From contig NC_081415.1 in the NCBI RefSeq assembly GCF_030272615.1, positions 371,485,809 to 371,549,808 of the forward strand: 64,000 nucleotides of DNA, written 5' to 3'. Shown one piece after another: positions 46,943 through 58,589 of the stretch. The notes under the pieces were generated by a model. The model did not search any database and was not told the DNA's origin. It worked only from the letters and a program-made list of their open reading frames with translations. Position numbers and translations under genes: made by a program. Within the stretch, counting starts at the first letter, position 1; each line of letters opens with the position of its first letter. Origin of the DNA: Cryptomeria japonica. Lineage: Eukaryota > Streptophyta > Pinopsida > Cupressales > Cupressaceae.

Positions 46943-48339
46943 TGATGAATCAATGATGAACAGTTAGTACCGAACTGGTACAGAGAGGGGGGATGAATCA
47001 GTACTGATAAAACCACTTTTCCTTTGAACTGGTTTGACTAAGAACCCTGCACTTTGACTGGCAAGCAATAACACCAGTCTTAATCAGATTACTACTGATT
47101 AAGCACAGTGAGAGACATAAACCGGTAACTCAGCTTTCCACACAATCTAACATCTTATTTCCACTTCACCCATATGCATACACTAGTAATACTACAACAA
47201 AAATATAAAGACTTACTAGTTCAACATGCTTTACCGCTTAACAGAGAATAACAAAGCATCACATGAAAAAGCATCACACATAACACACATATTTTTCACA
47301 TGGAAACCCAACTGGGAAAAACCACGGTGGGGATGAATACCCACAAGATGTTCTTTGAAACCTTTTTGAAGTCCACTTTGTTAGGAGCCTAGTCCGGTTA
47401 AAGACTTTACAATAGGTTTTGTTAGGAACTGATCCTGCTAGGGATCACCCGATTAAGGGATGGCTAACATACCCGGTTAAGGGTTAAACCCTATTAAAGG
47501 TTACCTTGTTAGAGGATTTTTAGAACCAATGATTTTGAGTCACCCTGTTAAAGGATTTACAGCAAGTCGGTTAAAGCTACCTTGTTAAGGGATTTTCCAA
47601 CTGTTGAAGTGATTAGAGGTCAACAGGTATTACAATGATCTGATAACAACACTCAATGCCAATGCAGATCCGCTTTAGTTCCTTCCTTCTACACTCTCTT
47701 ATCTGGTCTGGAAAGAATCACGTATCTTTGCACTTAGATACACACTCAACATTTTCCAACAACCTCAACATGAAAAACAACATCGACCTTATAGGAAACA
47801 GATAGGTCGGTAGCATAAACCCTAAACCCTAAACATTTAGGTTAAGCAATTCAGTCGGTTCAATCCTAACCGTTGATCATATTGCATTGATTACAACAGT
47901 CTTGAATAGATCTCAAGACATTCTCCATCATTCGTTCTTTGCCGCTTCTTGGAGGCTGATAACCCATCACACGTTCTCCAACGTTTATAGAGACTTCTCA
48001 CATTCCCGAGGTAGATAGGATCAATCTCCTTCATGCAAGATCCTTCACACGCATAAGGCTAATGTGGCAACACAATCTGTTCTTCATTACAATGCTAACA
48101 CATCACACAATGTCATCGGTTGAATCACATAGGCATAGAACACTTCAACCAGAAACCCTGAAGCTAAGACTACCAACCGGTAGTCATACCATATGAAACC
48201 TTGATACAAAACATTCCATATACTAGTTCACATTCCAACATACCGATTCACTTGGACAAACATGCCGCTTTACTTTTTCACATATACCGGTTCACACTTC
48301 AACATACCGGTTCACTTGGATAGACATACCGCTTCACTT

Positions 48340-48370
<31 letters not shown>

Positions 48371-48482
48371 GCGGTTCTCTTGCAAGTGCTTACTTCAATA
48401 TACCGGTTCACTCTTCATCATATTGACATCAATGACAACATACAATATCATCATGTCAACATACTCTGCACATATGCCAACA
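46943..48482 (-). mobile_element. Element J: inverted solo LTR of the B family
   Basis: The minus strand starts TGTTGGCATATG (48482) and ends CATTGATTCATCA (46943), the same termini as B LTRs. At 1540 bp there is no room for internal sequence. TSD is ATATT (46938-46942) and ATATC (48483-48487). Removing J restores the integrase order FGSKCYI then KRGEHLSKF. It has a short (AT)n at about 48344-48370 and many CCGGT words. Confidence 0.9.
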
Positions 48483-48487
48483 ATATC

Positions 48488-50493
48488 AAGAGAGGTGAGC
48501 ATTTGAGCAAGTTTGATGCTAAATGTGATGAAAGAATATTTCTGGGATATTCCACTAAGAGAAAATCTCTCAAGTGCTACAACAATAGGACTCAAAAAAT
48601 TGTTGAGAGTATCAATGTCGGGGTTGATGAATCCCCTGAGAAGCCTGAGGAAACCTGCAGCGAGCAAGTGGAAGATGAACCAGGTGTAGCCTTCTGGGAA
48701 CCAGTTAAGAAAGAAACAAGCAAAGACCTCAGTGTTCCTGTACCAATAGAAGATGTAGTAGGTGAAGAAGAAGATGGAGAAGAAGTAGAAGAGGAAAAGC
48801 AAGCAGAACTAGCTAGAGTCATTCCTAGATATGTGAAACTACATCATGATCCAAAGCAGATCATAGGAGATAAAGATGCAGGGATACTCACAAGAAGAAA
48901 GGTGAAAGAAAAGTCTTGCATGATTTCTGAATTTGAGCCTAAGACCACTAGAGAGGCACTTACAGATGAAGACTGGATTAAGGAAATGGAAGAGGAGCTA
49001 GACCAGATAGAAAAGGATGCAACATGTTCTTTGATACCCAAACCGGAACACAAGAATGTCATAGGTACCAAATGGGTCTTCAAGAATGAGTTGAATGAAG
49101 AAGGCACAGTTGTAAGGAACAAAGCGAGATTTGTATGCAAGGGATATGCTCAAGAAGAGGGAGAAGACTATGGAGAAACCTTTGCCCCAGTGGCTAGACT
49201 GGAAGGTGTTCGAATGCTACTTGCATTTGCACCATTTAAGGGATTCAAGGTATACCATTTAAGGGATTCAAGGTATACCAGATGCATGTGAAGTCTACAT
49301 TCTTGAATGAAATCCTAGAAGAGGAAGTGTATATTGAGCAACCTAATGGGTTTGCCTTATCAGAAGATAGTAACATGGTGTGTAGATTAAACAAGGCCTT
49401 GTATGGATTGAAACAAGCATCAAGGGCATGGTATGAATGGTTACACTCTCATCTTGTGAAGATAGGATTTCAAAGAACAAGTAAGGACAACAACATCTAC
49501 CTAAAATCTGAAGGTGATTAGATTCTGATCTATGAAGTGTTTGTAGATGACATAATCTTTGGAGGAGATGATGAAATGAGCCATGCATTTGCAAATGAAA
49601 TGAAGAAAGAGTTTGAAACGTCTCGGATTGGAGAGATAAAGTTCTTCATTGGTCTACAGATTCAGCAGATGAAAGAGGGTATCTTTATTACCCAATCCAA
49701 GTATGTCAAAGAGGTATTGAAGACCTTTGGCATGGAGGAGAGCAAACTGGTTGGTACACCGATGGTGACCGACTGCAAATTGACTAAGGAAGATTATTCA
49801 ACGTTGGTGAATGAGAAGGAGTATCGGTCAATGATCGGTAAGCTACACTATGTGGTACACAGCAGACCGGATATTGCTCATGCAGTGGGCATTGTGGCCC
49901 GTTTTTAGAAGAGTCCAAAAGAATCCCACTTGGTAGCAATCAAGAGGATTCTTAGATACCTGAAAGGGATAGTTGATTATGGATTGTGGTATCCATACAA
50001 TGGTGATTTTAATCTTAAAGTATTTACTGATGCATATTGGGCAGGTAATGTGGATGACCGAAAGAGCACAACCGGTGGAGCGTTCTTTCTTGGTGGAAAA
50101 CTAGTCTCATGGACGAGTTAGAAGCAAAGCTGTATTTCCCAATCTATAGCTGAAGTGGACAATGTAGCAGCATTTATGAACTACACTCAAGCAATCTAGA
50201 TGAAATATGTATTGGATGGTTTCAAAGTACCTACATCTGAATCGGTGAGTATATTTTGTGATAACACAATTGCAATAAATATTTCCAAGAATCTGGTATT
50301 GCATGCTAGAACTAAGCACATTGAGCTCAAGTATCATTTCTTGAGAGAGAAGGTTCAAAACAAAGAGGTTGTATTAGAACATGTTTCCAGTAAGGAGCAA
50401 CTAGCAGACATATTCACTAAGCCCTTACCGAAGACTACATTTACCTATTTGAGAGGTGAATTAGGGGTTCTGCCCCTTCATGAAGTAAACTAA
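48488..50493 (+). pseudogene. Element B integrase tail, RT and RNase H
   Basis: It starts KRGEHLSKFDAKCDERIFLGYS, then an acidic linker (VVGEEEDGEEVEEEK). RT follows: DWIKEMEEELDQIEKDATC, GTKWVFKNELNEEG, YGETFAPVARLE. A 23-bp duplication at 49231 shifts frame, and 49282 onward reads KSTFLNEILEEEVYIEQP, LYGLKQASRAWYEW, a TAG after KSEGD, and catalytic EVFVDDIIFGGDDE. RNase H has FTDAYWAGNVDDRKSTTG, stops near 50119 and 50198, IFCDNTIAINISKN and KEQLADIFTKPLP, ending at 50491. Confidence 0.93.
49231..49276 (+). repeat. 23-bp tandem duplication in B RT
   Basis: ACCATTTAAGG...GGTAT occurs at 49231-49253 and 49254-49276 without differences. It adds 23 bp and breaks the RT frame. Confidence 0.95.
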
Positions 50494-50627
50494 ATTTGTG
50501 TGCTCCACATCAGTCAGGTACTACAGTGTCAAATCTTTCAAGATTGATGTGTTGAAGGATGCTACTCCATAGGGGAAGCAACATACTGGAGCTTGGAAGC
50601 TTGTGCCTCCACTTTGGCATTGCTGTC

Positions 50628-50638
50628 AAAGGGGGAGA
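50628..50638 (+). promoter_or_regulatory. Upstream polypurine-like tract of B
   Basis: AAAGGGGGAGA after GGCATTGCTGTC, 133 bp before the main tract and in a similar context. Confidence 0.6.
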
Positions 50639-50760
50639 AGATATCTGATGATGTATGATATGGGAGAAGATATATGATGATGAAGATATATGTTATAGTT
50701 GCACTGGTCTATATTTTTTTATATAGTTGCAATGCTACACTGATTATTGCCATCAATGCC

Positions 50761-50771
50761 AAAGGGGGAGA
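50761..50771 (+). promoter_or_regulatory. Polypurine tract of B
   Basis: AAAGGGGGAGA ends one base before the 3' LTR. Confidence 0.88.
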
Positions 50772-50772
50772 T

Positions 50773-52220
50773 TGTTGGCATATGATAAACCGGTATGATG
50801 ATAATGTATGTTGTCATTGATGTCAATAAGTGCAGGTGAACCAGTATGATGATTGGAAAAAGTTGTTATTGATGTTCAAGTAGGAGAACCAGTATGAAGA
50901 AATGAAGTAGACTGGTGTCAAGGTTTCACTAAGTGTGACTACTGGTTGGTAGTCTCAGCTCTAGGGTTTCTGGTTTGGCAATCTTGCTTGTGTGATATAA
51001 TCAGTGACATTCTATGATGAGTTAGCTAAGAGATAAGGATGAGATCGAGATACCACATTAGTTTTGTGCACGTGAAGGATTCCTTGAGGATCTTGCATGT
51101 GCAGATTCATTGCATTAAATGTCTACCTTAGGAATGAACATTCTTCTTAGCGGTATGTGAAGAGAGTGTGATGGGTTACTGATTTCCATATGCGGTGAAG
51201 AATGGATGATGCATAATGACTTGTGATCTATTTGAGATTATTTTACTCTATGCAAAAGTGTTTGAATGGTCAGGATTGGACTGCTTGTAATTGTAAACCT
51301 AAAATGTTTAAGGTTTACGGTTTATGCTCCCGACCTAATTTTTTTCTATAAGGTCGATGAGTTTTGATATTGTAAGTGTTGGAAAATGTTGTGTTTGTAT
51401 CTGAGTGATGAGATACTTGCCAGATTAGTGAGTGGAAAATTGCAGAGTGTGATTGCAGAGTAGAGGACCTGAAAAGGATCTGCCTTAGCATGTAGTGTTG
51501 TTATCAGATCAGAGCTTTACCTGTTGTCTTCTAACCATTTCAATAGTAGGAAAATCCCTTTGCCGGGTAGCTTTAACCAGCTTATTGCAAATCCTCTAAC
51601 CAGGTGACTCAGGATCATTGAGTTCTTCAAGTCTTCTAGCAAGGTAACCTTTAACAGGGTTTCAACCTTTAATGAGGTATATAGCCATCCCTTAACTGGG
51701 TGATCTTTAACAGGATCAATTCCTAACATAACCTTATTGTAAGTCTTTAACCGGACTAGGCTCCTTCCAGAGCGAGCTTCAAAAGAGTTCAAAAACAAGC
51801 TTGTGGGTATTCATCCCCATCGTGGTTTTTCCCATTTGGGTTTCCACGTGAAAAATCAGTGTGTCATGAGTTGTGCATTTTTCATGTGATGATTAAGCAG
51901 TCTTTGTTTAGGTGAATATGCATGCAAAGCTAATGGTTATGGTATTACTGATACAACACATGCAATAGTATATTGGTGAAGTAATTATCAAGTGTTGAAT
52001 GTTATTTGAAGTATTCAATTTTACTGGTTTAGTTGTCTGAAGTCTTGTTGTGTTTAACCGGTATTGCCATGGTTAAGTTCAGTGATGAAGACAACCGGTT
52101 AGCATTGTTTTAATTTTATAAGTTGTTGATAAGTTTTTGTATGTACTGATTCACCCCCCCCCCCCACCCCACCCCCTCTTAGTACTATTTAGGGTAATTT
52201 TTGTTCATCATTATTCATCA
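50773..52220 (+). mobile_element. 3' LTR of element B
   Basis: 1448 bp. Compared with the 5' LTR it has an extra stretch near 51659 and an expanded C tract at 52156-52184. Several ACCGGT words of the 5' copy are ACCAGT or ACTGGT here. Confidence 0.93.
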
Positions 52221-52225
52221 CATTT

Positions 52226-53930
52226 TAATTCATGGTTATGTTAGGAATAGAATGTGCAATGTGTGTGTTTAAAGGCCTATTGATTAGGTCTAGATAGTGT
52301 AATAAGCCCTGAGGCTCCCAAGTGTGTCAACCTGGTTAAAGGCCTTGTATGGGAATTTTATATGTATTTTTGATGTTTAGGGGTCTGCAATGTGTGGTAT
52401 TTTAATTCTTGACCTTTGGTGTGAAGGCAAGACCGAATTGTAGAAAGTTATCAAAAGTTGCAAAGTTGCATTGTTGTCTTAAGCAACTTTTCTTGCAAGA
52501 TTTTGAAATATGGTTATCCCAACGGTTAGTTGGTTGATTGTATGTGTTGGAGGTAGTTGGAGGAGTTCCTTGGTGTGATATAAGACTAGAGGAATGATTC
52601 CTATTGGTTAGAGATGATATTGAATGAATTTCTTATCTTCAAAGCAAACGATTATTGTGATTTCCTACATTTTTATTGAGTTTTCTATTCTTGCATAATT
52701 CCTTGTGAATGGTGGGCATGAATTAAACATTTGGAAAGTTGTAATAGAGGTTTTCCGTCCATTTGGAGTTGATCTGAGGTCTTGAAACCTTCAGGTTTGG
52801 AAGAAAGTGAATTTTTTATCCCACTGGCCTGACAAAACCCTCAAAACCAGGGTTTGGATGCAAACAATGACACAAATCAACATCTCTCTATGGGATCAAT
52901 CTGAAACCTAGGAGTATGTTGATTTTTCATGTATAATAGATGTTCCTGGTGGTTTTGGAGATAGGAAGTGTCATTTGTCTTTCCTGAGATGATACCCTAG
53001 GCTTGGCATCGCTCATGTGGCAAGCCTATGTAGTAGGAAAAGAGGGTGGAAACCTTGAACAACAGATTGAAGGATGGTCAAAATTGGTATGAGAAGGACC
53101 CTTGAACAATTTCAGACCCTTATCAAGTGTTATCCTTTCATTCCTTTGTGACTAGTGAAGCTTTTCAGAGCTTAAAACCCAATACCAGCTAGAAGAGGCT
53201 AAATAGGGTTAGTAGGGTTTGGCCATCTGTACTCAAAACCTAGATGCAAAATTTTGGAATCTTGTAGAATGCCCAAAAGGGTATTCGAATATCAAATTTA
53301 TTTAAGGGGTTGTTTAGGTAGGTTGTGAGATAAATCAAGAAAAGCTCGAATGGAGGGCTAATTGCTTGTAGCCCTATTTCCTAGGTCCAAAAAGGGAAAA
53401 GATACATAGGGCTAGTAAACACCCATATAAGGGGTCAAGATCAGTGCAAATGCCATATAACACGTGTAAACACTCACATAGGTCAATTTCCACTTTTTGT
53501 GTAAAGATCTTGTTGCTTGGGGTTTGGGGTTGTTAGGTGTCCTTGGTTGAAGGGTTGGAACCTTAGCGGTAGGAGACTCCTTGTCTCTTGTGAGTTGTCC
53601 TGAGTGAAGAGATCCTTGGGAAGGGTCTAGGGAAATCTCTAGAAACCTTGAGAAGGTTAAAGACATTGGTCCATTGGGTTATACCAATTAGAGACCCTTC
53701 TTTGAGTAAAAACCAAGAAATTAATATAACGTCCCAAACCCTCTGCATCAAACATACATCCATACAATCTCATTAATTCAACCTACATGTCAAATAATTC
53801 CAACACCGATAATATTACATGAGAACCTCAAAACATGAGAAACATGATTTAGTGGCTCCAAGTAGGACATCACAAGAAACCATATACATTTGATGTCATG
53901 TGTCCTTACCCATTTGACAGTTCCATTGCC
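52226..53930. other. Unassigned DNA between B and a gag fragment
   Basis: 1.7 kb without a long ORF, LTR ends or repeat structure that I can identify. It is the right flank of the B target site. Confidence 0.4.
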
Positions 53931-55215
53931 ATGGTCCCTTTTCCTGAAAAAATTGAAATGCCTAGATTCATAAATACAAAGGAAAAGGTGATCCAAGTGA
54001 GAATATCAAGAAATTATACATATCTTGTCAAAAATTCTCTTATAGTGATGCATATCTTATGAAATTATTCCATCAAATTTTAGGAGGACAAGTATTGAAA
54101 TGGTTTATTCACCTTCCACATGGCTCCATTACCAACTTCAAAGACTTGGTTGAAAATTTTTCTTTGCATGCTTCTCTTATAGCATTGAACATGAAACCAC
54201 CATGTTATACTTGTGCAACACCAAACGTAAGAGTGGTGATATCTTTGCTTTCTTCTTGTGATGATGAAGACCTTTTACTTATAGATTTTCATGGCCTCTT
54301 CTTGAAAAATATTTGATTACTATCTTTGTGCAAAATCTAAATCAAGGAATGGTTTTCATTTCCAAGTACAAAGTGCTAAGTCCTTTGATAAGATCATAGA
54401 TAAAAAAGTAAACATTGAAAAATCCCTTATATCCAAAGTTTTAACTCATGCTAAACATGTTCAAAATGTTGAAATAAAAACACCACCATCATTAAAAAAA
54501 ATTAAAAAACAAACAACACAGTTCTATAAAGGCAATCAAAGCAAAACAATAATCTTAAATAAAAATATGTTCTATTAGGGGAACCAATCGAGATAGTTTT
54601 TTGCAAACTTGTGCAATACAATTTAGTCAATTATCCCATGGCTAGGTCATTTGACGAAAGTCAACCCAAACGCCTATGATAAAGAGATAACATATATTGT
54701 AAATACCATAGGGTTAAATAACATGATATCGTCATGTTTGGAACTCAAGAACTACATTTAAGACCTCATCAATTGAGGTGAGGTAGAAATTGAAGGTCAT
54801 AAATTTAACTCATCTAATGAACAATTAGGTATCTATAAGGAACCTATTCTTAAACATGGTGAAGGAAAAGCCTCCACATCCAACAAGGGTCCTTACAATT
54901 ACACAAGTAATTTTCAAATCTCTCTATCCTATGATTCTATTACAAGAAGATTTAATGAGTGATATTCTCACATAACCATTATAACCATTAGAAGATCTAT
55001 ATCCATTATCACCACATGTTAAGTTAGGGCAACTCTCCAAGGTGTTTCATCCTTATCTGCTCAACCATCCAACCAATATAACATCCTAGAACATTTTGGT
55101 TAAAAACACACTCAAATTAATGATGGAGAAGCTGATAGAATAATAAATATGTTGAAGATTGCACCAACTACTGTACAAAATATGAAAGAGAAAGAAGAAG
55201 AAGATAAAGTTTAGT
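53931..55215 (+). pseudogene. Decayed Tat gag fragment
   Basis: Pieces match F gag in order: KYKGKGDPSENIKKLYISCQ, SYSDAYLMKLFHQILGGQV, LPHGSITNFKDLVENF (54059-54316), then GEPIEIVFCKLVQYN and CKYHRVK (F has CEYHRIK). Near 54990 to 55200 a region like the F VTIQGV linker follows. Frameshifts and stops are dense. The fragment ends where the E LTR begins, so it may have been cut by E. Confidence 0.78.
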
Positions 55216-55220
55216 AAATA

Positions 55221-56571
55221 TGTTCAAATATAGTTCTAATTTAGTAAAATATATAGAGTTGATAATTCTCTAAGCTATTCTATTACTTTTATTTAGAAGA
55301 ATTGATTGATTGGTGAAGATGAGAAAATGGTTAGAGGAATCAAATGCATACAATATTCATAAAAGTATATAAAATTATAAAACAAATGCAAATGAGAACT
55401 CTTATACCTTCTTCTCCTCCCTCAAATTCAGTCTTCGGTGAAGTTGAGGATGTGCCTCTCCTAAACTTGTTTGGATTGGCTCCAAGATTCGGTGTGGATT
55501 TCTCTCCACAACACAAAAACAATAGCTAGATTAGTGAGTGGATGGGTGATGAAATATCTAAGTGATTAAGTGAGAGGCAAAACATAGTATGGATGCTATA
55601 TGGATGATTCTAAGTTCAAACTATCAGCATAAGATTACATGAAGATTGGATATGGGAATAAAAGAGTAGCATAAAAATGCAATGGAAGTGGACAATTTCT
55701 GAGGAGATGAGATTCCAATTTATAGATTGGAGGAGGCCAAAATGGAGGGCCAAGATTGATTTTGAAATGGAGGGATAGGATTGAAAGAAAGAGTGGGAGA
55801 GGATTGAGAGGACAAGGTGTGGCAACCAAGACATTTCTTGTCTCCAAACCTCTCAAGGTAAATGGGGAAGTGTTCTCCAAGTACATTTGAAAGAGAAAAG
55901 GAATATAAAATTCCTTGGGGGAAGGGGAGATGAATTAAAAATTCTAGAATAAGAGGATGTGTGGGAAGACTAAATGAGAAAATGAATTTAAAATTCCTTG
56001 GGAAGAGGATGCATAGAGAGATTCAAAGAATTTAAATTTATTTGAAAGGATCAAAGTGGATAGCATTTAAGATTGGAGGATGAGATGGGAAAGCCCTTTA
56101 TGGCAAAAAGTTGACTCATATGTAATCAAGGTGATTAGGGATGTGCAAATGATTAGGAAGATTGATTAGGTGACTTAATGAAGGATTAGAATGCAAGTGG
56201 GAAAGTTAGGAGGATGTGACATGAGCAGAGAGAATGAGTGAAAAAAATTAAAATTGAGGAATAATGTTTAATCATTTTAGGCTAGGGTTAATTAGGCTAG
56301 ATGATAGGTGATCTGTAGGAATCATGGAATTAGTTAATTAATTGAAATTAATTAAGTGCGATTTAGAAGAAATAATGATTGAGATGACTTTAGAAGAATG
56401 AGAGAATAATTAATTTATTGATAAATTAAATATTGGACTATAGTGAAAAAAATAATTAAATTTGATTTAATTAATTTTAAGAAGAAAATGATTCACACAA
56501 TTAAATTAATTAATTATGTGGGAAGGCTAAAATTAATTAAATATTAATTTAAATAATTTTAGACGTCTACA
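55221..56571 (-). mobile_element. 3' LTR of element E
   Basis: The minus strand starts TGTAGACGTCTAAAATTAT at 56571, close to the F and A LTR starts, followed by the same AT-rich TTAATTAATT region as F. CTATAAATTGG at 55717-55727 matches the A promoter. The length of about 1.35 kb is close to A's 1.31 kb. Confidence 0.68.
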
Positions 56572-56585
56572 TTTTGTCCCTCTTT
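56572..56585 (-). promoter_or_regulatory. Polypurine tract of E
   Basis: The minus strand reads AAAGAGGGACAAAA directly before TGTAGACG. Confidence 0.75.
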
Positions 56586-58589
56586 GATATAGCGTCATGA
56601 ATTGATGTTATATCAAAGAAGAATAAACTATAGTGAATAAAAGGGGTTAAGACTAGTAGAATGATGCCCCAGTCATAGGTGGGTGAGGAAGGACGACAAG
56701 GAGGTAGTGGTATGCCCCCTCGAGAGGACATGCGGGTTCCAAGAACATGGGTATGCTCTCGAAATGGATTAGAGGACTAGAGGATTGAGGATGAAAGGAT
56801 GTAAAAAGGATAAGGATGATGGAGGAATGAATGAATTGGAGTCTCGAAGATAAATGGATGAAATGAGATGAATGAATGAAATGAAGTGGACAAGATTTCT
56901 TGTTGTGTAGATGTGGAGAGAAAACCTAGTTTTTATTTTGTAACAGACTATCTACACAACTAACTATAGAAGTCAACATGTTGTGAATATTCGATGTGTG
57001 GACTTAGACTCTCATACAATAGGTATCTCAATGCACACAGGTTTGCAAACACTTATGATGGTGTAGGTGCAAGAATGTTGGATCATACAATAGAAACCAT
57101 CAAACACGCAATACCACAAAAACTATGCCCCATTATACACCAACCAAGACATATCGAGATATAGGATGATCAAGGAAACCTTGAACATGTATAGTCCTAT
57201 GATACGAGATAAAAATCAAAGTGAAAGGCTCAATGATGAAAAAAATATGCACATGACCAACTAATATCTCTTGTCAAGAGTAAGAAATGGATTTGGATAG
57301 ACTACCGGATATGGGAAGGATACATCCTGATGGGCAGGTGATGGATTTGGACAAACTACCAGACATGGGAAGGATGCATCCCGATGGGCAAGATTTGGAT
57401 GGATTGATGAGAGGAAATGGATAAGTTGGTTGTCCAAGGTTTTCAGATGAGAGGATTTCCTCTTGGATTTGGTTAACACATTGTGGATGGGTGTTTGGAT
57501 TACGCGCAAGTCAATAAAAGCTAAAGCTCAATGTGATGGGGAAAGCGCAGTTTGATGAGGATCATAAATGGATTGGAAATTATTGGATAAGATGTGAGGG
57601 GGATTAATGATTGGATAGGATTGAATGGTATGGGGTTATGATTGGATATTATGGAATTGGATTGTGGATATAGGTTAAATGTATAAGGACCAATGACAAG
57701 GGAGAACCAAGGCTTGGTAAGAGGATGGATGGAGGAAGAGATTGCTCAGATAGGAGATGGAGGGATTAAGTAGATTGATGGTGATAGGATATGGAGTAAA
57801 TCATGAAAGATAGGTGGAATGGGGATCCAAGAACTATGTCCCAAAGGAGGAAAATTCCCCACTAAACGTAGTGCAATTAAGGATGGAAGGATGGTGGATA
57901 AATATGTATGATTTGGAAGGATAAGGGATATGGATGGTGGAGGAATTAAGGCTTCCATTTTCCAAAGAATGCATGAATATTATTTTTCCTCTAGCTTGGT
58001 CAAGACCAAAGGTAATAATGGAGGATGCATTTGGATAGGATGAGGGATATGAGATGGAGAACATGGATAGGATAGTCACTATCAAAGATATGAAAGGAGG
58101 ATGGATGTAGATAGGATGCGGATAGAGGATGAATTATGTGAATTGTAGAATGGCATGGATGAAGTTTGCCCCCAAGTGTAGAGTGCAAGAGGATAAGGGG
58201 ATTACACATGACGTTTGTTTAACAAATTTTCATCATGGTACTTACCCAAGGCTACAAGAAGTGGCTTCACCATTGGATGGATTTTTTTATTTTTTTTCTC
58301 TTTACTTTTTTTCTTTTTCTCTTCTTTTTCTTTCATTTTTGTTTTGTTTTTTTGAATTTTTTTAAATAGTTTGGATAGATAAGGATGAGGATAAGTGGAT
58401 GCAAATAAGTGGATTTGTAGGATAGTGGATGTGTGATGTGATAGAGGAAGGACTCAAGCATGTAGTTCCATGGATAGTATGCCTTAAAGACATGCTTCAT
58501 TAAACCAAGATAACTGAAGGTATGCTCATAGATATTGGTAGAAAAAGATGGAGAAATGGAATGGATAGAATATGGAGGGGGATAAGGAT
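56586..58589 (-). other. Element E 3' noncoding region
   Basis: No pol-like reading in any frame. It holds a 54-bp direct duplication (57287-57340, 57341-57394) and a pyrimidine tract at 58285-58365 (A-rich in element sense, like the F 3' region). GGATGG-rich wording runs throughout. Confidence 0.6.

Larger units (their letters stand above)
22606..52220 (+). mobile_element. Element B: Copia retrotransposon carrying three nested insertions
   Basis: LTRs at 22606-24012 and 50773-52220 start TGTTGGCATATGAT and end CATTATTCATCA. TSD CATTT stands at 22601-22605 and 52221-52225. Removing C, F and J leaves about 7.3 kb with the Copia order gag, protease, integrase, RT, RNase H. The reading frame can be followed across each insertion point, so all three arrived after B. 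Confidence 0.95.

Noticed and set aside
48395-48822. Antisense ORFs over B integrase tail
   Set aside because: They are shadows of the acidic linker of the B polyprotein on the plus strand.
51517-51798. Antisense ORF found in both B LTRs (also 23343-23537)
   Set aside because: It is kept only because the LTRs are copies. It runs antisense to the element and has no motif.
58129-58365. 78-codon ORF with Phe-rich end
   Set aside because: The end is a pyrimidine tract in the E 3' region, read opposite to the element.
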